Positions 1 through 9,905 of a stretch of 64,000 nt of DNA are shown piece after piece. The position numbers and the translations under genes were made by a program. The notes under the pieces are model-generated. The model saw only the letters and a list, made by a program, of their open reading frames with translations. It made no database searches and was not told where the DNA came from. This stretch comes from an uncultured Robinsoniella sp. (GTDB lineage Bacteria > Bacillota > Clostridia > Lachnospirales > Lachnospiraceae). Where the stretch lies: the NCBI GenBank assembly GCA_900540475.1, contig UQGG01000024.1:41341-105340 (forward strand), in the 5' to 3' direction. Position 1 is the first letter of the stretch. Every line of letters begins with the position of its first letter.

Positions 1-1253
1 GAGTGAATATAGGCTTTTATTTTATCAATAAAATGCGAAGAGTCAGAATTGATCTCTATATTCAATAATGTATTCCTGCATGCCTGCTCAAATAAAAATA
101 GCAGGGAATCAGTCAGATCGGTATAGCCCTTTGAAGTGGAGAGATATTCTTCGATTTCCAGAGCGTAATTATGAAATAATTTATGATCCGCATAATCAAA
201 TATATAATATAAAATCTTTTTCAGGCATTCATCTAACTGCTTTTGCGTAACCCTTTCTTTGCTGCACTGTAATAAGAAGCTTTTTAGATGATTTAAAAAG
301 GAAGGGAGATTCTTATTCTGGATATCCAGCTTAAACTTCTTTTCCATGGAATCATCTAAGATATGACGGAATTCCGTTCCATTTTCCAGAAAATCTTTCT
401 GATAGAGAATGGAGGAGTGACCGAATATCAGATGGTTAGTTGTTTGAGTGCGCATCAGGTTATGCTTACTTCGGATATCGGAGAGGTCACAGGTTTTCGT
501 ACTCAGACACAGTGTGACCGGATAGCCGGAGGGTCTTAAGATATCCATCAGTCCCAGAAGCAAATTCTTTATCTTGGTAGTGTTATTTTGCTGAAGGGAA
601 ATCAACAGGAACTTTTCATTTCTGGTAACTCCGTCCAACAGATAAATGGAATCGTGATTTCCCAGGTATTTGTGTTGTAAATCAGCCACCGATAGTTGGG
701 TAAGCGCTTCCTCCGAGGGATAAATATCATGCAGTGTCAGGGAGGAGCAGGAGCCTGCATTTATCAGGATGCCATAATAAAAAGCCGGTTCCAGTGCCTG
801 TAGTTCCTGAGTGGAAACTGAGGTTTTGTAGTTATGAAGCAGGGAATTCAACAATGTGTGTCTGTTTTCTTTTTTTGAAGTCTGGATTTTTTCCGAAAGT
901 GTATCCAGCGTGTAATGCAAATCTTCCACAGAGACCGGCTTTAACAGGTAATCATCTACCCCCAGCTTCATGGACTGTCTGGCATATTCAAAGTCTTTAT
1001 ATCCGCTTAAGATAACAGTATAAACGGGAATATCATTTTCTTTTAGTTTTTGGATTAAATCCAGTCCGGATGCAATGGGCATGCGGATATCCGTAAAGAG
1101 AATATCAGGGGACAGATCGGTTATTTTCTGGTAGGCGTCCTGGCCATTGAGTGCGGTCCCCACAATTTCAATATCATCAGATGCTTTTTTCAGTTTCGCG
1201 CATAAATCCTTTTGTATCAACAGCTGGTCTTCAGCTACAAATATTTTAATCAT
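1..1253 (-). CDS. YesN-type response regulator, 3' end cut by window edge
   Basis: The reverse-strand frame opens at ATG 1253-1251 (MIKIFVAEDQLLIQKDLCAK) and stays open to base 1, giving about 417 residues without a stop. The N-terminus is a CheY-like receiver: acidic pocket near residue 9, phospho-acceptor Asp in TDIRMP near residue 55, and the usual LSGYKDFEYA and LLKPV motifs. A long middle region follows, as in YesN proteins. The last visible residues (DKIKAYIHS) resemble the first helix of an AraC-type DNA-binding domain, which would lie outside the window. The start overlaps the kinase stop by 8 bp, so the pair is translationally coupled. Inferred role: sugar-responsive activator of the adjacent secreted enzyme and ABC importer genes. 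The missing C-terminus is an effect of the window, not a truncation. Confidence 0.9.
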   Translation of the reverse strand, partial: MIKIFVAEDQLLIQKDLCAKLKKASDDIEIVGTALNGQDAYQKITDLSPDILFTDIRMPIASGLDLIQKLKENDIPVYTVILSGYKDFEYARQSMKLGVDDYLLKPVSVEDLHYTLDTLSEKIQTSKKENRHTLLNSLLHNYKTSVSTQELQALEPAFYYGILINAGSCSSLTLHDIYPSEEALTQLSVADLQHKYLGNHDSIYLLDGVTRNEKFLLISLQQNNTTKIKNLLLGLMDILRPSGYPVTLCLSTKTCDLSDIRSKHNLMRTQTTNHLIFGHSSILYQKDFLENGTEFRHILDDSMEKKFKLDIQNKNLPSFLNHLKSFLLQCSKERVTQKQLDECLKKILYYIFDYADHKLFHNYALEIEEYLSTSKGYTDLTDSLLFLFEQACRNTLLNIEINSDSSHFIDKIKAYIH

Positions 1254-3054
1254 CCGGTAGTACTCCTTTCATTGTGATTCTGCTTCCGGGAGAAAGATTT
1301 TCAACGGTAAAATCAAACTTACATGAAAAATGGGCATACAAACGTGCGAAAGTATTGAAAAGGCCCAGGCCATCTATTTCGATGTCCTTGTAAGAAAAAT
1401 TCCGATTCTTCAATGTCGTTTCTTTGAATGTCTGCAGTTCTTTTAACACCTCATTGGGAAATCCCTGACCGTTGTCTTCCACAAGTATGATCCATTGATT
1501 TTGCCGGATGAAAAAACGCAGCGAGATCTTCCATGGGGGCGGAGAGCATTCAAAAGCATGTTTGAAGCAATTCTCTACAAAGGGCTGGATCGTCAGTTTT
1601 GGAATGCGAAGGTCATAAAGGCTGGAATCAATTTCCAGTTCATAGGATGAATTTCCGTCATTGGAGATCTTCATAAACTCCAGATAATTTTTCGTGTGGT
1701 TAATTTCCTGAATGAGTGGTACAATTTGTTCTTTAGACGTTATATAACGCATCATGGAAGAGAAGCCCTGGCACATCCTGGTAGTAACTTCGCTGCCATA
1801 CACCTCGCTTGCAGCGCTGATGGCGTTTAAGGCATTGTATAGAAAATGCGGATTGATCTGTGCCTGGAGAGCAGTGAGATTCGCATTGCTTTCTCTTATC
1901 TGCAGTTCATAGTTTTGGGCAATGGACTGCTCCAGCCGTTTCAGCATATGATTAAAGGATGTGTTGATGATTTCAAATTCATCGAAAATGTCCTCCGGCA
2001 GATCCAGGCAGGTGTTCTGGTCTAACTGCAGATTATCAATGTGGTTAATCAGCTGCTTCAGCGGTTTCGTAACTACGGAGAGTATGATAAACATAATGAT
2101 TAACGCCGCCAGAAGAACAAGGAGAACCGTAAATACAGTCGTTACAATATAGGAGATATTCTGGGACTGCATGGTTTTATTATTTGAAATCAAAACGGTT
2201 GTAAACGGAGTAAGGCTGCTTCCCGATGAATTATAGGAATAGCTGTTTGAAAAATGTTCCGTGTTCCCCTTTTGTATATTTTCTAATACAGAATCCAGCT
2301 GTTCATCGGAAATCACATATCCATCCTGTTCAAATGGGTAAATGATGTTATCATCTGAATCCAGTAACAATATTTCTTTCTCATTGGAAAAGGTATTTTG
2401 CGTACATATATCAGCCAATACACTGTATGGCACCTGTATCTCTACCAGAGTGTCTCTGGTCAGGGTATTATCAGAAAAATTCTTACATACCGAAAGGACG
2501 GTTCTTAAAGAGCTGTTCCAGTCATTTAAATGGGGACCGTAATACAGCGTGGATACATCTGCCTCTGTCAATAATTCTATAGCCCTGTTTTCTTTTAGTG
2601 TTTGGGCGATCCGCTCCCGGTCACTTAGATAAATTCCAGTATAGTAAAAATAGCCGCATTCGCGGTTATATAACATCACGTTGGATATAATCGGTGAAAA
2701 CATCATATTGATCAGTGTTTTCTGTATGGTTCGTTCCTGTGAAAGCTGTTCCATATATTCCCGGGATGACGGCTCCGGTCCGGAAGCGTTCAGGGAAAAA
2801 ATGATCTGTTTTAATGAGTCATTTTTTGTGATTGAAGTAGCTGCGATATTCATTTGCTCATAGAGGGAATCTACCTGAGCGCTTACCCGGTCCAAAACAA
2901 TCTGAGAAGAAGATATTTCAGTAGATTTTGCATTTCGGATAGCGGTGGTGGAAAAAAGGAGAGATACAATTAATGCAAGGCAGATAAAAAGACTGCCCAC
3001 AGAAAAAAATAGTCTTAATTTAAATTTTCCTTTTGTTTTATTTTTAATCATCAA
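1246..3054 (-). CDS. YesM-type sensor histidine kinase
   Basis: This 602-residue membrane kinase has a first membrane segment at about 15-37, an extracellular sensor region to about 300, a second membrane segment at about 302-325, a HAMP linker, and a His_kinase domain with the phospho-acceptor in QINPHFLYNAL (His near 403). The ATPase part shows the N box (PFVENCFKH), G1 (VEDNGQGFP) and G2 (GLGLFN). This order is typical of the LytS/YesM family that pairs with YesN regulators, and the regulator gene follows with an 8-bp overlap. The gene diverges from the giant secreted enzyme gene. The ligand is probably an extracellular oligosaccharide or a binding-protein complex (inference). Nothing appears truncated. 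Confidence 0.93.
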   Translation of the reverse strand: MMIKNKTKGKFKLRLFFSVGSLFICLALIVSLLFSTTAIRNAKSTEISSSQIVLDRVSAQVDSLYEQMNIAATSITKNDSLKQIIFSLNASGPEPSSREYMEQLSQERTIQKTLINMMFSPIISNVMLYNRECGYFYYTGIYLSDRERIAQTLKENRAIELLTEADVSTLYYGPHLNDWNSSLRTVLSVCKNFSDNTLTRDTLVEIQVPYSVLADICTQNTFSNEKEILLLDSDDNIIYPFEQDGYVISDEQLDSVLENIQKGNTEHFSNSYSYNSSGSSLTPFTTVLISNNKTMQSQNISYIVTTVFTVLLVLLAALIIMFIILSVVTKPLKQLINHIDNLQLDQNTCLDLPEDIFDEFEIINTSFNHMLKRLEQSIAQNYELQIRESNANLTALQAQINPHFLYNALNAISAASEVYGSEVTTRMCQGFSSMMRYITSKEQIVPLIQEINHTKNYLEFMKISNDGNSSYELEIDSSLYDLRIPKLTIQPFVENCFKHAFECSPPPWKISLRFFIRQNQWIILVEDNGQGFPNEVLKELQTFKETTLKNRNFSYKDIEIDGLGLFNTFARLYAHFSCKFDFTVENLSPGSRITMKGVLPDD

Positions 3055-3243
3055 TATACGTTCATGTAATAAGTTTTCATCTGTCAGAACCGTTTAAACA
3101 GCTTTACTTATTTCCTTTCCCTTGTCTCGTTATGGAGTATCGTTTTCCAGTTTCTGTTTATTTCTTACAAAATCCTGTGCTTTGCATGGACTTCGTTTTT
3201 AATTATAACAAAGTTCCTGTTTAAAAAACAGTAAAAAAGCCAG
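3055..3243. other. Divergent intergenic region upstream of the kinase gene
   Basis: This AT-rich stretch separates the kinase start from the regulatory element of the giant enzyme gene. On the reverse strand TATAAT lies at 3207-3202 with a weak TGTTTT-like -35 about 17 bp upstream, a possible kinase promoter. No open frame here has a ribosome site. Confidence 0.35.
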
Positions 3244-3314
3244 ATGTCAAAAAATTATAAACCAGGCTGACAAAAAAGTACATACCAAATGTGTGGCAGG
3301 ATTCTTATAATGAA
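3244..3314 (+). promoter_or_regulatory. YesN-like activator element and promoter, copy A
   Basis: GTCAAAAAA begins at 3246, a second related GACAAAAAAGT begins at 3269, and TATAAT lies at 3306-3311. Aligned without gaps against 9800-9865, 42 of the 60 positions before TATAAT are identical, and the distance from GTC to TATAAT is exactly 60 bp in both. There is no recognisable -35 at the expected place, which fits an activator-dependent promoter. The half-sites are direct repeats 23 bp apart, the arrangement AraC-family proteins often use. The adjacent YesN regulator is the obvious candidate (inference). Confidence 0.72.
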
Positions 3315-3411
3315 TACCATAGAGCTGCCGGTATATGGCAGAAAAGGGGGTGTTGGGGATTTTACATAAGCGGTAATAAGAGGAAACTTACAAAGATGGA
3401 AGGAGAAACGA

Positions 3412-6400
3412 ATGAAAAGGAAGATAGGAAAAAGATTATTATCGATGTTATTAAGTGCAGGCATGCTGGCAGGAACGGTTCTGCCGGCAGCAGCGAAGCC
3501 TGAGAGGGATTCTAAAGATGCAGCGGCACAGATTGTGGTGGATTACAATACCAGTATTGGAACCGGAAGCCCCATGATTTTCGGCGGACTTGGAACCCCG
3601 GATTCTGAGAGCAAGGCATGGAAAAGCCTGACCCGGGAAGCGGGATTAAAGGTAATGGGGGTAGATGTGGATCTGTCTGAATTATTCCCGGATAGTACCG
3701 ATGCTGATTCGGCGGTACTGGAATCCTATACCCATGTGGCAGGGGGAATTTTAACAAGAATAAAAGGTGCAGGCATCAAAGCTTTTATCACGTTTGACCA
3801 TATGCCTTCCTGGTATGCAGATACACCGGATAAAGCGGGAGCATATGCTGTAATGGTGGAGACATTTTTAGCTACAGCAAAGGCAGATTACCAAGACAGT
3901 ATCGGATATGTGGAGTTAAAGCCGGAGATGTCCCTTAGCGCTGAGGAATTCACGAATTCTTATTATCAGACGGCTGCAAAGGTCAGAAGGCTGCTCCCTG
4001 AAGTACAGATCGGAGGAATGGGTTATGAGCTGAAGGATAAAAATGATTCCCTCAGTACTGCACCCAATGTTAAGGCGGCACTGAATGCCTATGAGGGCAA
4101 GGACGAATCCCTCCTTCAGTTTGTATCTTTTAAAGCTTATGCTGCAGATCCTACGACGGATTGGAAAAATGACGTTTTCGGAGAATTTAAACCAGGAAGA
4201 AAAGCAGTCAGAGCAGCCCTTAAAAATGCAGACATGCCTCTTTTTCTCACCGGATGGTCGTCAGTGGCTAAGGGAGAAAAGAACCCGGACGGAACCATCA
4301 CTGGTGCAGACGGAATCAAGTATCATTCCCTGGCATTATTTAAGGCAATGCGTGACGGATGGGATCTGGTGTTATTTGACGGGTCCGTGAATGACCGGAC
4401 AAATCCAGGAAGCTATATGTACACAGAAACGGACGGAACGGTTACGCTGAATCCATTTACGAAAGCGTATACCTTGCTGAGCGGACAGATGGGATTGGGA
4501 GAAGGCGAGTTTAAAGTCGTATCCACCGATATGGGCAGCAGCTGGCCTGTGGACGATTCCATCGCTATGATTAATTCAGGGAATGAAGCCATGATGCTGC
4601 TGACCAATTTCGGGGACCAGCCCAAGCAGAATATCAGTATTGAACTGCAAAATGTGCCATACGAAGACGGTAACGTCACATTGAAAGGATATGCCGCCAA
4701 TACTGGTCAGGAAGTATCTAAAGAAGTGATATCCATACCGGATGTCACGGTTCATAACGGAATTATTACGGCAACTCTTCCCGTTATACCTGCAAAATCA
4801 GCTATGGGGCTGGTAGTAAAAGGCGGAGTAAAAAGAACCCTGCCGGCGCAGTCAATGTATGAATTTGAAAGCCAGGATAATCATTTTGGAGGCAGCACAG
4901 AAATTTCCTGGACAAGCGGAGCTTCTTTTAACCGTACAGTAAAGGGCTTTGGAGGAGCGGATAATTTTGTTACGCTGGGCAAAGTTGCAGCAGACGGAAC
5001 AGGTACCTATAAGGCACACCTTTACGCATCACCTTCCGGGAAAGTCACCGGTACAAAAGTAAGCGTTAACGGTGGAGAACCCATGGACATTGATGTATCT
5101 GGCATTTCATTAACGAATGATGTTTCGTTCGATATTTCTCTGGAAGGGGGAAATCAGAATACCATCAAGTTCTATACGGAATCCGGGGATTTAAGACCGG
5201 ACAGACTGGTTTTAGAATCCGGCGATGTTGCACTGTCCATTGGTATCCAGAATCTGAATACGCTGGAAAAAGAAGGAGATGCCTACATTTTGCCTAAGGT
5301 TATGCAGGACTTTGTCATAGATGCAAGAATTTTCCCGGCATCATCAGCTCCGGGAAAGACGCTGGATTTTACTTCTTCAGACAGCGATGTGGTATCCGTT
5401 AATGAAAATGGCCTGCTTACCCCGCACAGGGAGGGGACGGCTGAGATTACGGTAGGAATCAGAGGGGAAGCGGTTACCGCTTCATTTGCATTAATGATCA
5501 AAAATTCCATTGCTTCCGTATCATTAACACCGAAGACATTGACACTGAAACAAGGAGAGAGCCAGACACTTACCGCCGCCTTTGTACCGTCAGATGCGGC
5601 GAATAAGAATATAATCTGGGAATCTTCCAGACCGGATATCGTCAGTGTGGCTCCCGGGGTAGATGGGACGGCTCATGTTACCGCTGTCGGAGAGACCGGT
5701 GACTCTGTCATAACGGTTATTACAGAGGATGGGAATAAAAGAGATACTGCAGCAGTTAATGTGGTTGAACCGGTAGAAGGGGGTACCGTAACGATTGATT
5801 ATGGGAATACCATTGCAACCGGTTCACCGAACATTTTTGGAGTGACTCATTATCCCAGCCTGGATGGGGAAGATTCGGATATCGGAGATCATTCTCAGGT
5901 ATGGCCAATGCTGACAAATGAAGCAGGAGTCAGGTTCATGAGAGCGGATGCGCGTCTGCAGGAGATTCTGCCCATCTGGACGAAAACACCGGATACGGAC
6001 TGGGCGCCTGCAGACGGAACCCAGGGCTCTGACCAGCCATCTTATGTGAGATCCGATTATTATTATGTTCCAACGCCGGATGGATCCGAAAGAAACAGGT
6101 TCACTCTGGAAGGATACCGGGCGGATATGGACTATTATAAGCAGCGGGGAGAATATCTGAATGGTCTGTCCAACCCCGCCAACTGGAATACCGGCAGACT
6201 GCTGCGCTGGGTGAAAGAGGCTAAAGCCCAGGGATATGAAGTGATGGTAATGACCTTCCAGATACCGGAATGGCTGTCAGCAGGAGTTGTTACCGGAACG
6301 GCACATACAGAAAAGGTATGCAATGGTGCGCCTAAGGATTGGGAAGTCTACCGGGATATTATTAAGAAGGTTTACCTGATGTTAAAAGCAGAGGGAATCG

Positions 6401-9400
6401 ACAGCTATGAATTCCTGAATGAACCACATTGGTACGTACCCCAGGGCGGCGACCAGAGAGATCCCCAGGGGAATCCCTATCCGTCAGGCAACAGGCAGAA
6501 CCTGATTGCCGCAGACCAGTTCTATCAGGCAATTGATGCCATCTATGAAGCAGAAGGAGGCAGCAAGCCGGCAGTTAAAATGGGCGGCGGTGCTGATGAC
6601 AGCTGGGGCGGCAGCTATGGTGTACTTGGAACGATATTATCGGAAAAGTATGAAAAATGGTTTGACAGAATTGACTTTATTTCTATTCATAAATACGGAG
6701 AGCGTCCGGCGAATCAGGATAACGGCAATCAGGGAGCCAATTCCAGGAATGCAAAGTACTGGCTGAGAAACAAGCTTGGAAGAGAGGTGCCCCTTTACTT
6801 AAATGAGTATAATGTCAGCACAGGACAGCCTGTAAATGAAACTTACGGATATAAGAGTACAGGGTGGCATGCCAGAAATCTCATTGATATGATGACAGAC
6901 CAGTATGAGGGCGGGGGCTACTATACCTGCTATCCCGCAGATGTGCCGATGGATGATTATGAAGCGAGTGCAGGCTGGATAGAACGGGGCAAAGGCATGT
7001 ATACCTGGAATCAGGGAGATCCGTATCTGGCTAACTTTACGAAAACCTGGGGAATGCTATCCGTTAATCTGGGTCTGGGTAAAGGATACTTTGATGTGAA
7101 ATCCAGTTCCATCCAGGGAGGCATGACACAGAGCGCAGGTGCTGTAAATGCAGACGGGACCCCGGTAGCCCTGATCAATAACTATACCGCAACCGCTTAT
7201 GACAATACAAAAGTGATTATGAAAAATGTTCCTTTTGCAAAAGGCGCAGAGATAACTGCCAAAATATATCCCTATACCTATGATTCGGATATCAGTCATT
7301 ATGAATCACAGATAATTACCGTATCCCAGGACGGTACGGCAGAAGCCGTGATACCAGTTATAGACGGATATGGCACGGCAGGCATCGTCTTAGAAGGGGA
7401 AATAACAGCTATCCCGGATGTTACTTATGAATTTGAGTCCTATAAAAATAACCTGTCTGGTACCGCTAAGATCATGGAACAGTCTGCCATGTCCAATGAA
7501 AGATATGTGGAACAGATGAATGGACTGGCTAATGCAGTAGAGATTCCCGTTAACAGCCAGAAAACCGTAAAAGCTATAATGGAAGTGAGTTATTCCGGTA
7601 CGGGAAACCTGACTTACATTCTGGATGGACAGGAGCAGACCATTGCGCTGCCGGGTGAAAGCAACAGTGTTAATTTCCAGGTGAATCTAAAAGAAGGCAT
7701 AAACCGGATTCAGTTTTTTACGGACCAGCAGGACATTCGTATGGATAAACTGGTTAAACAGGAATTAAACAAGGAAGAACTGCAAAAGCTGGTTAACAGA
7801 GCATTTACCCCCGAAGGATATACGGATAAGAGCTGGAAGGTATACGAAGAAGCGAAAGCCGGGGCACAGGCAGTGCTGGATAAGGAAGCTGCATCCATAG
7901 AAGAAGTGGAAGCTGCTTATATAAAACTGTCAGACGCTATTGATGCACTGGTGGCAATGGTGGATCTGCCGGCACTTATAGAGGAAGCACAGGCAAAAGA
8001 TGCCGGTTTGTACACAACGGAGTCATGGCTTCTGTTTGCCAAAGCACTGGCGGATGCAAAAGAAGTAATGGCGCAGCCAGACGCTTCACAGGAAAGCCAG
8101 GTAGAAACCTATTATATATTGCAAAAGGCAATGGAGGCCCTTATAAAACTTCCATCAGGAACCGAGAATATGCTTTCCGGAAAAGAAGCTGTTACAAATT
8201 CTGAACTGGAAGTGGAAGGTACGTTAAATGCCACGGATGGAAACCGTTCCTGTTCTTACAATGATCCTTTTATTCAGATCGGGGCAATCGGGGAAGACAA
8301 CGGACAGCCGGATACCTGGGAACCGGCTTACCTGCAATATGATCTGGGAGCAGAACGTCAGATCGACAAAATGGATATTTACCGCACCTTTTACGCAGAC
8401 GGGAATGTGGATATCCGGTGGTTAGACTGCCGGGTTGAAGTGAGTTCAAATCCGGAATTTCCGGAAGGAGCAGTCCAGCTTTTATTTGGACCGGAAGATG
8501 TAGTTTCTAAGCCCTATCAGGAAACACCACAGGAAATAGTTCCGGATACGCCGGTAACAGCCCGGTATATCCGTATATACGGAAAAGGACATACCTGCAG
8601 CTGGGGCAGCAGTAATAAGATCAATATTTCAGAAGTAGAAGTATTTGGCAGCGGCGCTGCAGATACCTCCGTATTAGAAGCCATGATAGCGGAAGCAGAA
8701 AAGCTAAAGGAAGCGGATTATACTTCGGAAAGCTTTGGCAGATTTTTGGCAGAACTGGAGCGGAGCAGAGAAATTCTGGGGAATCCGGACCGGAACCAGG
8801 CAATGGTGAACCAGGGGGCAGCAGACCTTGATAGTATCATTCAACAATTAGTGAAAAAAGCGGACTTTACGTCACTAAACGCTGCAATTGATCAGGCAGA
8901 GCAGATAGCAGGGGACCAATATACACAAGAGAGCTATGAGGCAGTGGCGGCAGCCCTTGAAACAGCCAAGAGGATTGCTGCAGATGAGTTATCCCCACAG
9001 ACAGCGATAGATCAGGCAGAGGCAGACCTCAGGGATGCAATGGAAAGATTAGTGCCAAAGGCAGATTTTACCGCCCTGAATAACCTGATCGCAGAAGCAA
9101 AGAGCAAAATCGAAACAGACTATACCCTGATCAGCTATCAGGAAATGAGAAAGGCATTGGAAGCAGCCCAGAGAACTGCAGCAGATGGATCCGCTTCACA
9201 AGCAGCGGTAGATGAAGCGGCAGCGGCACTGAAAAAAGCAATGGCCAGTCTGAAAAAGCGCGGAAATGCAGTCATTCAGATAAAGAAGACAAAATATAAC
9301 AAGACATATGGCGGCAAGGCATTCTCTCTGGGCGCCCGGGCAAACTGTAAACTGAAGTATAAGAGCAGTAATACCAGGGTCGTTTCTGTGAACAGCAAGG

Positions 9401-9795
9401 GTAAAGTGAGGATAAAGGATTCCGGAAAGGCAATAATTACCCTCACCGCATCGGCAAAAGACTTTAAAACAGCCGTGAAAAAAATAACGATTACCGTAAA
9501 ACCAAAGAAAGCCATTATCAGCAGTTTGAAATCACAGAAGAAAAAGACGGCAGCGGTAGTTTGGAAGCGGGATAAAAAGGCTTCCGGATACCAGGTGCAG
9601 TATTCCCTCAGTAAAAAATTTGCCGGGTCAAAGACAAAGGTAAAAACGGTCTCGAAAAATAAAACCACCCGGTTGGAATTGAAAAAGCTTAAAACCAGAA
9701 AGACGTATTACGTCCGGGTCAGAAGCTATAAGAAAGCGGGAAATTCGAAAGTATATGGTAACTGGAGTAAGGTAAAGTCAGTAAAGGTAATATGA
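3412..9795 (+). CDS. Giant secreted multidomain glycoside hydrolase-like protein
   Basis: This 2127-residue protein starts at ATG 3412 after AAGGAGAAACG. It has a signal peptide (1-28, ending PAAA). Regions by eye: GH-A-like domain 1 (42-474); CBM6/35-like beta domain (482-605); two Big_2-like domains (609-787); GH-A/GH39-like domain 2 (795-1330); second CBM-like domain (1337-1450); two FIVAR-like helical repeats (1452-1582); F5/8 type C-like domain (1585-1748); three more FIVAR-like repeats (1753-1950); a basic Big-like domain (1952-2030); and a C-terminal FN3-like domain (2032-2127). Domain 2 carries acid/base Glu1004 (FLNEPHW) and nucleophile Glu1132 (LYLNEYN). Domain 1 is its paralogue but reads LKPEMS and LFLTGWS at those places, so it is predicted inactive. 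There is no LPXTG or membrane anchor; the basic C-terminus may bind the wall. Substrate unknown. Confidence 0.85.
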   Translation: MKRKIGKRLLSMLLSAGMLAGTVLPAAAKPERDSKDAAAQIVVDYNTSIGTGSPMIFGGLGTPDSESKAWKSLTREAGLKVMGVDVDLSELFPDSTDADSAVLESYTHVAGGILTRIKGAGIKAFITFDHMPSWYADTPDKAGAYAVMVETFLATAKADYQDSIGYVELKPEMSLSAEEFTNSYYQTAAKVRRLLPEVQIGGMGYELKDKNDSLSTAPNVKAALNAYEGKDESLLQFVSFKAYAADPTTDWKNDVFGEFKPGRKAVRAALKNADMPLFLTGWSSVAKGEKNPDGTITGADGIKYHSLALFKAMRDGWDLVLFDGSVNDRTNPGSYMYTETDGTVTLNPFTKAYTLLSGQMGLGEGEFKVVSTDMGSSWPVDDSIAMINSGNEAMMLLTNFGDQPKQNISIELQNVPYEDGNVTLKGYAANTGQEVSKEVISIPDVTVHNGIITATLPVIPAKSAMGLVVKGGVKRTLPAQSMYEFESQDNHFGGSTEISWTSGASFNRTVKGFGGADNFVTLGKVAADGTGTYKAHLYASPSGKVTGTKVSVNGGEPMDIDVSGISLTNDVSFDISLEGGNQNTIKFYTESGDLRPDRLVLESGDVALSIGIQNLNTLEKEGDAYILPKVMQDFVIDARIFPASSAPGKTLDFTSSDSDVVSVNENGLLTPHREGTAEITVGIRGEAVTASFALMIKNSIASVSLTPKTLTLKQGESQTLTAAFVPSDAANKNIIWESSRPDIVSVAPGVDGTAHVTAVGETGDSVITVITEDGNKRDTAAVNVVEPVEGGTVTIDYGNTIATGSPNIFGVTHYPSLDGEDSDIGDHSQVWPMLTNEAGVRFMRADARLQEILPIWTKTPDTDWAPADGTQGSDQPSYVRSDYYYVPTPDGSERNRFTLEGYRADMDYYKQRGEYLNGLSNPANWNTGRLLRWVKEAKAQGYEVMVMTFQIPEWLSAGVVTGTAHTEKVCNGAPKDWEVYRDIIKKVYLMLKAEGIDSYEFLNEPHWYVPQGGDQRDPQGNPYPSGNRQNLIAADQFYQAIDAIYEAEGGSKPAVKMGGGADDSWGGSYGVLGTILSEKYEKWFDRIDFISIHKYGERPANQDNGNQGANSRNAKYWLRNKLGREVPLYLNEYNVSTGQPVNETYGYKSTGWHARNLIDMMTDQYEGGGYYTCYPADVPMDDYEASAGWIERGKGMYTWNQGDPYLANFTKTWGMLSVNLGLGKGYFDVKSSSIQGGMTQSAGAVNADGTPVALINNYTATAYDNTKVIMKNVPFAKGAEITAKIYPYTYDSDISHYESQIITVSQDGTAEAVIPVIDGYGTAGIVLEGEITAIPDVTYEFESYKNNLSGTAKIMEQSAMSNERYVEQMNGLANAVEIPVNSQKTVKAIMEVSYSGTGNLTYILDGQEQTIALPGESNSVNFQVNLKEGINRIQFFTDQQDIRMDKLVKQELNKEELQKLVNRAFTPEGYTDKSWKVYEEAKAGAQAVLDKEAASIEEVEAAYIKLSDAIDALVAMVDLPALIEEAQAKDAGLYTTESWLLFAKALADAKEVMAQPDASQESQVETYYILQKAMEALIKLPSGTENMLSGKEAVTNSELEVEGTLNATDGNRSCSYNDPFIQIGAIGEDNGQPDTWEPAYLQYDLGAERQIDKMDIYRTFYADGNVDIRWLDCRVEVSSNPEFPEGAVQLLFGPEDVVSKPYQETPQEIVPDTPVTARYIRIYGKGHTCSWGSSNKINISEVEVFGSGAADTSVLEAMIAEAEKLKEADYTSESFGRFLAELERSREILGNPDRNQAMVNQGAADLDSIIQQLVKKADFTSLNAAIDQAEQIAGDQYTQESYEAVAAALETAKRIAADELSPQTAIDQAEADLRDAMERLVPKADFTALNNLIAEAKSKIETDYTLISYQEMRKALEAAQRTAADGSASQAAVDEAAAALKKAMASLKKRGNAVIQIKKTKYNKTYGGKAFSLGARANCKLKYKSSNTRVVSVNSKGKVRIKDSGKAIITLTASAKDFKTAVKKITITVKPKKAIISSLKSQKKKTAAVVWKRDKKASGYQVQYSLSKKFAGSKTKVKTVSKNKTTRLELKKLKTRKTYYVRVRSYKKAGNSKVYGNWSKVKSVKVI

Positions 9796-9796
9796 G

Positions 9797-9868
9797 GATG
9801 TCAAAAAAATATATACAAACCGGACAGAAAAGTACATTCCAAAATGACCACATGATTTATATAATGAA
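9797..9868 (+). promoter_or_regulatory. YesN-like activator element and promoter, copy B
   Basis: This copy starts directly after the stop codon of the giant gene. GTCAAAAAA begins at 9800, GACAGAAAAGT at 9823 and TATAAT at 9860-9865, with the same 60-bp phase as copy A (3246-3311). It drives the binding-protein gene and probably the downstream permeases. The two copies argue that secreted enzyme and importer answer to one regulator. Confidence 0.72.
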
Positions 9869-9905
9869 AGCACAATAACAGTTGTTAAGAATAAGGAGGA
9901 ATTGT

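Noticed and set aside
9276..9668. A 130-residue antisense frame inside the giant gene
   Set aside because: It is antisense to a strongly coding lysine-rich region, and the hydrophobic product is a shadow effect of AAA/AAG codons.
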